64,000 bases of DNA, taken from the NCBI GenBank assembly GCA_013995675.1, contig VWRR01000002.1, positions 62,001-126,000 of the forward strand. Reading direction: 5' to 3'. This document shows positions 11,272 to 19,636 of the stretch, piece by piece. The notes under the pieces were generated by a model that ran no database searches, was not told the origin of the DNA, and saw nothing but the letters and a program-made list of their open reading frames with translations. Each line of letters begins with the position of its first letter. Within the stretch, counting starts at the first letter, position 1. Origin of the DNA: Cyanidiococcus yangmingshanensis. Taxonomy: Eukaryota; Rhodophyta; Bangiophyceae; Cyanidiales; Cyanidiaceae. The position numbers were made by a program, and so were the translations under genes.

Positions 11272-11352
11272 GATACCGAGGTACTGTCCTAGATACAGCG
11301 CGTTCGTTCAGTACTTTCGAGTCATGCACCTTAACCACTCGGTCACGTCTGC
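11230..11352 (-). tRNA. tRNA-Ser (CGA) with intron
   Basis: Reading the minus strand from 11352: acceptor GCAGACG pairs with CGTCTGC (11237-11231), followed by discriminator G at 11230. The D arm reads TGACCGAGTGGTTAAGG. Anticodon stem CATGA (11326-11322) pairs with TCATG (11273-11269), and the loop reads CT-CGA-A with anticodon at 11319-11317. A 41-nt intron (11315-11275) sits one base 3' of the anticodon, the canonical position. A long variable arm (GGTG TTA CGCC type) and the T arm GCAGGTTCGAATCCTGC follow, as expected for type II tRNA-Ser. The mature length is about 82 nt. Confidence 0.95.
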
Positions 11353-11713
11353 GTCTGGGCGAGAGGGGGAGGTCCAAATTGGTATATAAAGGCCGGAACG
11401 ACGTGGCGATGTCGATGGCTGGCGTTGGGTCTCGGCTTGGTTATGGACGTACGCTCAGTGTCGGTCGCGTGCGAATGAATGGTGTTCATCGGGTATGGAG
11501 GCTCGCTCGATGGCGTCATTTTCGGAATAGGTTTGTGTCGGCTGGGTTGATCGGCTGATGAGACGCGTTCGACCAGGTTTAGCGGGGTTGGCACGTCGGC
11601 TGCTGTACCAGGGGCCTTGAAGTCAGTGCACAGTATAGGACGGAGCGGCTTCTAGGGTGGTGTTGTTGTTGGTGGTGGTTTGCGCGCTCCAGGGTACGTT
11701 TCGGCTTGCGTCA
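11353..11713. other. Short spacer
   Basis: Between the tRNA-Ser 5' end and the 3' end of the next minus-strand gene. It should contain the tRNA upstream region. No gene seen. Confidence 0.4.
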
Positions 11714-12859
11714 CTAGCCACGGCGATAGCGGCCTACGGACCGCGGGATGCTGTGCAGGCTGCCGTTCATCGTCACGAGCATGGCCGGGAGTGGACACTT
11801 GCCGTCGTCGTCGTCGTTCGGTTCGTTGGCGCGTTTGGCGCTCGTCAGCATCGCCACTTGTTGCTCGAGTTTCTGGGTGACGCGTTCGGCGAAGAGCACG
11901 TCGTTCTCCATGTCTGACAGGGTTGTCGAGGTGTCGCTGGGAGAACGCCAGAGCGAACGACGATCGATATTTTCTGACCCATTCTCATCACCAAATGCGC
12001 TGCGAGGTTCCGACTCTGGGCGACTTGGGATTCGTCTCGGAGAATGCTCTTGTTCACAGCACGTATCTGCGACGTCTTGCTCAGCAAACGGGTTTGAGGC
12101 AGTGCTCGGCATGAGCCCAGCGGCAAGTTCACGCCGAACTGCCGCGGCCTCGGCTCGCAAGGTAGCATTGGCGAGGATCATGCCCTCCATAATATTCACC
12201 AAACGTTCAATGACATCAATTGGCAGAATTGCATCCATTGCGCCCACTGGTTGCTTGCATTTTTCGTCCCTGAGTTGAGGGTGTGCACTTGCGCACTGTT
12301 GAAGCAGCGTTGCGATCTCATTCAAACGTTCAGCCTCGTTCAGATCGGTACACTCGCCGAGAATCGCACGCACACGAGCGGCGAGTGCGCCGAGCATTTC
12401 GGAACGGCCCGAATAAGCACGATCGAGTGCAGTGCTTAGCGCGCTCGACAAGTCGCTGGCATACGATGGATTCCACTCCATCGAATCAGAGGCGGATTTA
12501 TCTGGCATCGAATCAGAAGCGACGGGGCTCGCATCGCGCCTCGGTACCCGGTTTCGATTGCTAGAGCAGCAAAAATCTTTTTCCCGATATTCTGCAGAAT
12601 GTTTTCGGGTGAGGCTAGGACCATGTGTCTCGAAAGATACACCTGGCGAACGCGATCCTTGCGAGTTCTCTACCAGAGCGACTCCTGTCGACAATTCATT
12701 CGCGATGCCTGATCTTTGCTCAGCATCCTCTCGCAGAAGGGCAGATGTCTGCTCCACGGCCTCTGCATCCACAGCAAGCAGCTCAGTGCAAGGATCGTTT
12801 TTCATCGATTCGTCACCGCCACAAGTTGCCAGTTTCGGGGCGGAGCTCTCGCTCGGCAT
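11714..12859 (-). CDS. Unrecognised acidic protein with a predicted helical core
   Basis: 381-codon uninterrupted frame with an ATG at 12859. I do not recognise a family. The N-terminal ~140 residues are disordered and Ser/Asp/Glu-rich. The centre (about nt 12440-12130) is Ala/Leu/Glu-rich helix, including NEAERLNEIATLLQQCA and VIERLVNIMEGMILANATLR, consistent with a coiled coil. Further disorder with acidic runs (PNDDDDGK) lies near the C-terminus. No membrane segment is seen. It lies 57 bp downstream of another minus-strand gene, close enough for shared transcription but without functional hint. Confidence 0.65.
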   Translation of the reverse strand: MPSESSAPKLATCGGDESMKNDPCTELLAVDAEAVEQTSALLREDAEQRSGIANELSTGVALVENSQGSRSPGVSFETHGPSLTRKHSAEYREKDFCCSSNRNRVPRRDASPVASDSMPDKSASDSMEWNPSYASDLSSALSTALDRAYSGRSEMLGALAARVRAILGECTDLNEAERLNEIATLLQQCASAHPQLRDEKCKQPVGAMDAILPIDVIERLVNIMEGMILANATLRAEAAAVRRELAAGLMPSTASNPFAEQDVADTCCEQEHSPRRIPSRPESEPRSAFGDENGSENIDRRSLWRSPSDTSTTLSDMENDVLFAERVTQKLEQQVAMLTSAKRANEPNDDDDGKCPLPAMLVTMNGSLHSIPRSVGRYRRG

Positions 12860-12916
12860 CTCTGGGACGTTGACTATATCCGCTCTGGAAATATCATCCC
12901 GAGCAGGTGGCGGTCT

Positions 12917-13699
12917 TTAATTGACTTTCATCGCCGGCGGACCCCAGCGAGCACGAGACTCATCAGCAGTTGTGATGCAGATCGATCCCGGCCGATCTGC
13001 AAAGCCGAGCACCGAGTCTGTTTGCGAATCCCGCGAACGCCCCTGAGACGCTTCCAAAGGTGTTGCCCGATCCGCCGGTGGACCTTGCAGGGACAAGTTT
13101 TCGAAAGGAGCCCCAACCGCGGTCGCCACTGGAGCGATAGCAGCGACATAATTCGTTGCGCGAACACGCCGCTGGAGGAGTCGGTGAAACGCAGCCATAC
13201 CAAGCAGACAGAACTTGCGCCATAAAGTGATCATGCGCTTGAGAATCGCTCGCCACCACACATACTTCGTGTCGAGTTTGCGCCAGTACGCAACTCCGCC
13301 GAGCGCTAAACCCAGCGCCAGGGCCAGCGCGCCTGCTCGCTTCGATAACACGGTCCATCGTCCTTGATTTCCCGTTCGCCAACCCGAGACCAGCGATCTC
13401 GTCCAGTGTCCGACACGAACAAAAACATCGGCAGGAGTCATACGTGCCTCATTGGCAGCGAAGATGCGTGCATAGTGCGGGTACTCTTGCAGCAGGGCCT
13501 GCCGAGCGAGCTCGCCGAGTGACTCACGACGTCGCCGCCCTATAGCCAATGTATAAGCGACACCAACTCCGCTTCCAAGCACCATACCAGCATACACACG
13601 ACTAGATATAGGAGGCCGCTGTTTGTAAAAACCGAGAAAGCTACCCCAATCGTGCACAGACGCGCCACGCTCGCGCTGGAGGGCGCCCTGCGTACTCAT
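12917..13699 (-). CDS. Unrecognised two-segment membrane protein
   Basis: 260-codon uninterrupted frame starting at ATG 13699. Two hydrophobic segments are visible: VYAGMVLGSGVGVAYTLAIG near residue 36 and AGALALALGLALGGVAYW near residue 122, each followed by basic residues. A third weaker one lies around KFCLLGMAAFHRLLQ. Gly/Ala-rich helices of this kind are common in mitochondrial or plastid inner-membrane assembly factors, but no signature supports a specific name. The C-terminal ~60 residues are hydrophilic. The 5' end is nearly back-to-back with a possible plus-strand gene at 13705. Confidence 0.6.
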   Translation of the reverse strand: MSTQGALQRERGASVHDWGSFLGFYKQRPPISSRVYAGMVLGSGVGVAYTLAIGRRRRESLGELARQALLQEYPHYARIFAANEARMTPADVFVRVGHWTRSLVSGWRTGNQGRWTVLSKRAGALALALGLALGGVAYWRKLDTKYVWWRAILKRMITLWRKFCLLGMAAFHRLLQRRVRATNYVAAIAPVATAVGAPFENLSLQGPPADRATPLEASQGRSRDSQTDSVLGFADRPGSICITTADESRARWGPPAMKVN

Positions 13700-13704
13700 G
13701 GGGT

Positions 13705-14060
13705 CAACAACGCACGCAGCAGGAATTTGAATTGGCTGCGTGCACCGGCGACGTGGACAAGGCGATCGCCCAGCGCAGCGTCACCCGAGGCTGTGTCGAT
13801 CTGAAGATCCGGGGCGAGCAGCGCGTGTCCAGCGACGGCGACGCAGCGCACGCAACGCCTGCGGCTCGTTGTCGCGTGCCAGTTGCGTGGCGCCGAGGCC
13901 CCGCTGGATGGATGACAAGGCCGGCCACGCACGCCTCACCCGCGCAGATGCGTACAGGCTCGTTGCCGCGCCAGCGTCTCGACTGGAAAATCTCGAAGCG
14001 CAACTGGAGGCCTTGGAGGATCAGGTCTGGAAGCACGATTGTGATCATTGGAGTAGCTAG
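13705..14060 (+). CDS. Possible small protein with ankyrin-like start and coiled-coil end
   Basis: Weakly supported. In one frame from about 13705, the segment QEFELAACTGDVDKAIAQ resembles the first helix pair of an ankyrin repeat. In another frame, 13950-14060 ends with SRLENLEAQLEALEDQVWK, a convincing short coiled coil, before a stop at 14058-14060. One or two frame changes would be needed to join them, as in several neighbouring genes. Start codon not determined. The minus frame at 13704-14048 is the competing reading. Confidence 0.25.
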
Positions 14061-14905
14061 AGCGTTTGGTCGATCGTGTATACAACAGGGGTGGAGAGTC
14101 CTCTCGTTCAGGAGCAGGTGCCCAGGTAATAGGTTTTTGCTGTGAGCTGAACGTTTGGGGTTACGCGCTTGGGAGCGATGGTTGACACGCCCCTGTAACT
14201 AGGTGCGACTGGGTCGCGAGGCGTTTGTCTACAGGACGATATACTCATTCACGTTGAAGCGAGTGCTTGAGCGTTGCGGTGACGTCGGCCTGTGCGTGCA
14301 GCCGTGCTGCGATCTCAGGTCCGAGTTGGCGCGCTGCTGACCGGGCACGCGGTGCTCTCTGCGCAACTTGTTGATGGTGCGCGCGCGATGTTCTGATCTG
14401 CGAGGAATCGCCGATTGATGGAGTCTCTTTTGCGAGATAGTCTGTCCGCCCTGGCTTTGATGAGTGTTTCGTGACCTTGTTGCGGCACGGGGCCCAGTGG
14501 GAAAAGAGCGTCCGCGTTGGCAGGTAGAGGCTGCCACGTGCCACGCTTCTGGTTGGGAATTCGTCACGCCATGAGTGCATTTTTCGAAGCCGAGACTGGC
14601 GTTTGCTCTCCGAGTTTCGACGCGTTTCTATGCGCTCGTTTCATCTGCAAAGCGTGCATGACACCAGCGACGATACAATCGCGCGTTATCGGTGTCGAAC
14701 GTCCCTGAGGCATGCGTCGCTGGCTACGACTGCATCTTGAGACTCGCTTGATGTGCCTTTGAGCGGAAGTCTTATCGATAGCTCATCAAGCGCGTTCTAC
14801 CTATTCAGTGATGCTCGGTGGCAACTCCACCTGAACCAGTGGCGAGATCGGTCCAGACGCATCGCCAAAAGTCAGCGACGGCGCAAGACTTGTAAGGGTG
14901 CTGGC
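14061..14905. other. Intergenic region
   Basis: Upstream of WDR82's 3' end. Overlapping frames of about 110 codons on the minus strand (14229-14580) lack recognisable motifs. Nothing supported. Confidence 0.45.
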
Positions 14906-15977
14906 TCATACGTAATCGAGCGTGGCCGGGTCGGGTTGCCAGAACACAACATTCTGACAGGCACTCACAACCATCGCGTACTGAGGGTTGAATCCGAGCG
15001 CTCGCAAATGGGCCGAGTGTCCGTGCAAAACATGCACTGGATTGCCGGTTGCCCGCTCCCAGATGTGAATCGTTGCATCCTCCGAACCCGATAACACGTA
15101 CTGCGAGTCAGGACTGAAGCAGGCATCAAGCTCGTACGCTTGGTCGTTCGCGTGGCCCCGACACAGCGTCTGTAAACGTCCATTAAATGCGTCGAGCAGC
15201 TGAATACGCGGGTGTGGCTCCGCAGCGCCGACCAGCAAAGATCGACCATCGCCACTGAACTTGAGCACTGTCGGCTCGGAGTTCGTGACATTGCTCTCAA
15301 AATCGATGAAGGGCCCTTCGTCCCATTTGCGCAGATCATAGAGTTTGATAACCAGTTTCAGCAGGTCACTAAACGCCACTGCAGCAACGAGGCCGGATGG
15401 ATCCACCGCGACAGCTGGTCGGCCGCGCACTTGCAGCACGCCAGCGCAATGCGGATATCGAATATCCCAGAGCCGCATCGTACCGTCCAATGCCGCTGAT
15501 ATGAACTGAGTCGTCGTTCGGTGTCACCGCTATCGAGACGACCCGGGCTCGATGGCCACGAAAATAGCGTATATACTTGTTTTCGGTTATGGAAAGATAG
15601 CGTATATGATCGTCCCAGGATACTGCGCAAACAGCTGGAGCAGGCGTGCCACCAACGCCACCACCGGCATCGACAACTGGCTTGCTCGCGCAAAGCACCG
15701 CAGACTTGTGGTTGCCGAAACGCACCACTCCACAACCGTACCTCTTGACTGGTATCGTCTTCAACAGTTTGCCCTGTACTGCGCTATACAAGCTTATGAG
15801 GCCGTCGTCCCCGGCAACGGCAACAAGCTCGCCATCAGCAGAAAAATCGAGTGACCCCACCTGCTCGTTGTGAATATTCTTGAATACCTTGGTCTTCCGG
15901 AGACTGCAAATCGCACGATGGTTCAGCCGCACCGATGGAAAACTACGTTGTTGCAAAGCAACTCCTCTTTGATCCAT
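14906..15977 (-). CDS. SWD2: WD40 protein WDR82/Swd2
   Basis: Component of Set1/COMPASS histone H3K4 methyltransferase and of the PNUTS-PP1 and CPF termination machinery, where it binds phosphorylated RNA polymerase II CTD. The first half (ATG 15977) starts with KVFKNIHNEQVGSLDFSADG and reaches GHRARVVSIAVTPNDDS. The second half resumes with FISAALDGTMRLWDIRYP and ends with VVSACQNVVFWQPDPAT, closely following the WDR82 pattern (DDTFISGSLDKTIRLWD; SACSNMAFWLP). The two halves are separated by a one-base overhang near 15505-15509 (TCAGTT context); skipping one base restores the reading. Seven WD repeats fit the ~350-residue total. Confidence 0.92.
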
Positions 15978-16470
15978 GTATGCCAACTAATCAGCTGCAT
16001 TCGTGGGTAGTGCTTGACGGTCAAGTCTCTGGCTAGGCACCAGAAAAGCGTGCACGTCCACGCGTCGTGCCGAGTCGTTCCTGTGCGAGCACGCTGCCCG
16101 TAACCAGTCCAATGACCAACAAAAAACTCACTGACCACTAGATAGTACAAGTGAGGTTCCACGGTTCGATCGATGTCGCCTGGGGAAACCACCACTGCAC
16201 GTCAGGAGGCCTCGGCACGAACGGTCCTGTGCGGCTGCTTCGCTGACACAACCGCAAGGCTCGGGGATGAGCCGACGCCCCAAGAGGCACATGTCCGTAA
16301 AATTCCAAGAATATACATTGAATGGATAGATTGTTTCATGACGATCATCGGCGTGACGGCGGCTTGGCTGTTGGGCCCGCGCCAGGGGGTCTTTGCCAAC
16401 GCCAAGCCGCAGCATTGATTACGCTCCACAAGACTGTTCGGTCTAGCGTACAAGTCCGCCTGAGATCGTT
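15978..16470. other. WDR82/eS21 divergent spacer
   Basis: Shared upstream region of two divergent genes; short frames only. It should hold the eS21 promoter and 5' leader, but I see no specific motif. Confidence 0.4.
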
Positions 16471-16758
16471 ATGCAGAACGCCAGTGGACGTATCGTGGAC
16501 CTCTATGTGCCGCGAAAGTGCTCGGTGACGAACCGGCTCATTTCCGCGAAAGACCACGCATCAGTGCAGATTAACGTCGCCAAAGTAGATCCGGACACAG
16601 GGTGTGCCGTCCCTGGCGAGCACTTGACGATCGCGCTGACTGGCTCATTACGACGGATGGGACTGAGCGACCAAGCTGTTTACAAACTGGTGAAGGAGAG
16701 GGGTGCTTTAGACGATCTACAGTCGAGCGGTTCTGGTCTCGCTGGTGTTGCAGAGTAG
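16471..16758 (+). CDS. RPS21: 40S ribosomal protein eS21
   Basis: Small-subunit ribosomal protein needed for late 18S maturation. The 95-residue product begins [20 protein letters not shown] and continues [16 protein letters not shown], nearly identical to the eukaryotic eS21 start ([20 protein letters not shown]). The [19 protein letters not shown] block is also conserved. The C-terminus is about ten residues longer than typical. ATG at 16471; frame intact, no intron. Confidence 0.97.
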   Translation: [95 protein letters not shown]

Positions 16759-17045
16759 GGGGCGAAGGACGAAGGCTCTACTCGTACGCGCCCGCGGGGA
16801 CTCGGCGGCGCGTCCTGAACTTGCAGTAGCGACCTCGACGCTCAGTGCGCATTGGTATCTACCCGGCAAGTTTATATACATAAGGTTTGCATTTGAGTAG
16901 ATGAACTGGACAATTCGGTAAGTTTATGTGGCATGCCTGGAAGTGCGCTGGATACCGCTTCTGGAGAAACCAACTGGACGCCAAACTAGAGGCTGTCGGT
17001 TGCCGAGCGTTTTGTCTTGGCAGTGCTTTTGCTTCATCGTCTTTG

Positions 17046-17642
17046 TCACGTTTTGGGCGACGTCCTGCCAGTGTCCGACGTTTCGCCCGTAATTTCGGCG
17101 AGTAAACGAGCTCGTTGCTCTGATGTGAGAGGTCGACCGTGACCCTTCGTCTCTATGTCGTTCGCGACCTGGTTGATGAGCTGGGAAACGCGTTCCGGTG
17201 GAATGCCTGTCTCACGGATCCTCTTCACCAGATAGAGACGCAAACCCTCTACACCACTTTCTCTGCGGACCTGTCCAAGTTCCTGTCCAAGCGTCTCAGA
17301 CATTTTTTTGGCAGCTTGAAGCACAAGCGAGTCTCCAAAAGTAATCGACGATAGTGGAGGCTCTGCTTTGGGCACCGCTGAAGTGCTACGATGGTGTGCC
17401 GCCAACGTGGTTGAAGCCTGGCGTCCTGCCGCCAAAACATCTGCAATCGACGCCTCGGACACTGCTGCGCGAGTCAAACGATGCATCTCCTGCAGCGATT
17501 GATACTGCTCATTTGCACGTTCAAGCAGTGACCGCGTTGCAGCAACTTCGCCCTCGAGTCTCTTCCGAAGTGTTCGCTCCAGCCGTCGACTCTGTCGCCA
17601 ATAGGTGAAGTACTGGTACACAAGTCGGAAAGAGCCCCACAT
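17046..17642 (-). CDS. Unrecognised basic coiled-coil protein
   Basis: 198-codon uninterrupted frame from ATG 17642. The N-terminus is aromatic and basic (MWGSFRLVYQYFTYWRQSRR) and could insert weakly in a membrane or serve as an organelle signal. It is followed by long charged helix (RLERTLRKRLEGEVAATRSL; ERANEQYQSLQEMHRL). The C-terminal half is helical and ends in a Thr/Ser-rich tail. No known domain identified. It is head-to-head with the RIB7-like gene across about 330 bp. Confidence 0.6.
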   Translation of the reverse strand: MWGSFRLVYQYFTYWRQSRRLERTLRKRLEGEVAATRSLLERANEQYQSLQEMHRLTRAAVSEASIADVLAAGRQASTTLAAHHRSTSAVPKAEPPLSSITFGDSLVLQAAKKMSETLGQELGQVRRESGVEGLRLYLVKRIRETGIPPERVSQLINQVANDIETKGHGRPLTSEQRARLLAEITGETSDTGRTSPKT

Positions 17643-17970
17643 AGACAGACGCGCTCCGGAACGAACGCACTTCTAGTTGACCAAAAACCGAAGGCAATCC
17701 GAAACGAAACAGCAAGCTCTGCGGGGAGGCTAGCAAGCCGAACTCGATACTCTAAAGCGCGCCCAACGAACACAACCGCCCCAACGGATCCAGTAGTTTG
17801 TTGGACGCCTAGCGTGCCACGTCTGTGAGGGCCTTCTCCTGAACGAGTGTCTCCACTCTGAACCGAATACGAAAGCCAAAACCTTTTTCCAGCAGACACC
17901 GGCCGGAAGCGCTCCAGGCACTCGGACTACGGCTGCGACGAGCGCACCGCTGGCCTTGTGGCCGCTCGGC
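17643..17970. other. Divergent spacer upstream of the RIB7-like gene
   Basis: Upstream region shared by the coiled-coil protein and the reductase. No features recognised. Confidence 0.4.
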
Positions 17971-18738
17971 ATGTCTCTGACGAACGACTGTGGTTGCTCG
18001 TGGCCGTGGCTCATCCAGTTGGGCGTTGAACCAGAAGATACGATTCTACGCACTTTATACGCACTCCAACGAGAATCAGCCAAAGAGCAACGGCCCTGGT
18101 TCGTGACCCTCTCCTTTGCACAGTCACTGGACGGTAAGATCGATGCTCGCCCGAGTGCAGGTGCAGCGCCGCTGCGGCTGTCGAGTGCTCGTGCCCAGCG
18201 CTTGACGCATGCGTTGCGGGCAATGCACCATACAGTGGCCGTAGGTTGGAATACCCTGCTCGCGGACAATCCGCTGCTGACTGTTCGCTGCGGAGTGCCG
18301 GAGAGCCACACACCGCCAGGTTGGACGCAGCCGCGACCCGTTGTCCTGTTGCCACACGGCGCCCTCCGGGCCGAGCAACTGGCACAGTCGCGACTCTGGC
18401 AAGAACGGCGTGACCAGCTTATCCTTGTTCCACGGGAAGTAGAATGGGGCTCTGAGGTCAATGCAGCATCGATGTTTGTGGAAGGCGGCCGGCGAGTGAT
18501 CTCGAGTCTCTTGAGCGCGACGATGAACGACCATGCCCTTGGTCGCCGCTGTGACGCAGTCATCATAACGATTGCTCCGTGCTGGGTTGGCAACACTCTG
18601 AATAGTGTGCCTGCGTTTGAACGCAAGCCTGCAATGCTACCGATGCCACGCCTTGGCAAGTTACGGTGTTGGTTGCTCGAAGATGAACTGATCTTGCTTG
18701 GTGTGCCGGCAACGGAATCGGGAAACGCAACGACCTGA
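17971..18738 (+). CDS. Pyrimidine reductase of riboflavin synthesis (RibD C-terminal/RIB7 type)
   Basis: Predicted to reduce the ribosyl side chain of the pyrimidine intermediate in riboflavin synthesis with NADPH. The fold signature is clear: PWFVTLSFAQSLDGKIDARP near residue 42, then RLTHALRAMHHTVAVGWNTL and LADNPLLTVR, the substrate and NADPH site of RIB7/RibD-C, with MFVEGGRRVISSLL later. No N-terminal deaminase domain is present, so it is a stand-alone reductase of about 255 residues, close to yeast Rib7 (~244). The open frame runs further upstream with TTG; the ATG at 17971 is the first good start. The residues before the core do not form an obvious transit peptide. Confidence 0.9.
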   Translation: MSLTNDCGCSWPWLIQLGVEPEDTILRTLYALQRESAKEQRPWFVTLSFAQSLDGKIDARPSAGAAPLRLSSARAQRLTHALRAMHHTVAVGWNTLLADNPLLTVRCGVPESHTPPGWTQPRPVVLLPHGALRAEQLAQSRLWQERRDQLILVPREVEWGSEVNAASMFVEGGRRVISSLLSATMNDHALGRRCDAVIITIAPCWVGNTLNSVPAFERKPAMLPMPRLGKLRCWLLEDELILLGVPATESGNATT

Positions 18739-19636
18739 TCGAGAACGCCATCTTGAATATCTCAACCGTGAGCGCAAGAAGGGAGCACGATAAGGATGCA
18801 TTGGAGTTATCTCATGCATCGGAATGCAGCCATCTCGAAGATGGTGTTATCGCGCCGTCAGCGATGTTCAGACAGACGGTTGTGACAGACGAGGAGATCT
18901 ACGCGTCCAACACACTTTCCATCATTGTATCGTCGCTAAACCCAAAACCGAAGCAGGTTATCGCCTGCTTGCTGGATCGGGACCACGAACGCTTTCCATG
19001 TACGATCTAGCTGATACTCGCCGCCCCGATGGCCGAAACTGTTTGAGTTATAGAGCTTGTGCTCGATGCAGGTGCGCTGTCTGGCCACCGTCGGTGTCCG
19101 TCTCTGCGACTGCCCTCTCACGTTTACGATGCCTCATCAGAGTCTCGTGTGCCGACCATTCGCCCGTCTGCAACGGCGGTGAGGCCCAGGACCCATGCAA
19201 CAGACGAATCAAGCAATACAATCACAGCGCCTGGCGCAGTGTCTCCACATGAACGCGGGCAGCAAAGGGTGTCGACGGGATCCGAACGACTCTGGCGAGT
19301 GAACGAAACCCTCGCTCTGGCCCGTCACCCCCGCAACGCATTTGTGTCGCTGTCATTCCTATCGGGTTTTTGGTGGTCGACAAGTCCGCCGCTGGATATT
19401 CGCTGCTTTGTTGGCACAAGCCTGTCCATGCATAGCGGGATGTCATCGCAGCGACGAGACCCAGTCTTCCGAGACGGTCCTCTTCGAACGCATCCCGAAT
19501 CGTCCGCAGCACCAACGCATCCCACGAGCAACGCATTGATGGCCAGGTATTCGCTGAAAACAATACGCGTCGATGATCGAAGACGTGAAATCACCTTTAC
19601 GTGACATGTGAAAAATCGAAAAGGGCCACGTATCCC
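18739..19636. other. Intergenic region, possibly with an unresolved gene
   Basis: About 900 bp between the RIB7-like gene and the 3' end of the RHD3-like gene. Plus-strand frames of 85, 142 and 181 codons overlap (18753-19604) but start at non-ATG codons and show no motif. Minus frames at 19222-19594 are no better. No gene can be supported. Confidence 0.45.
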
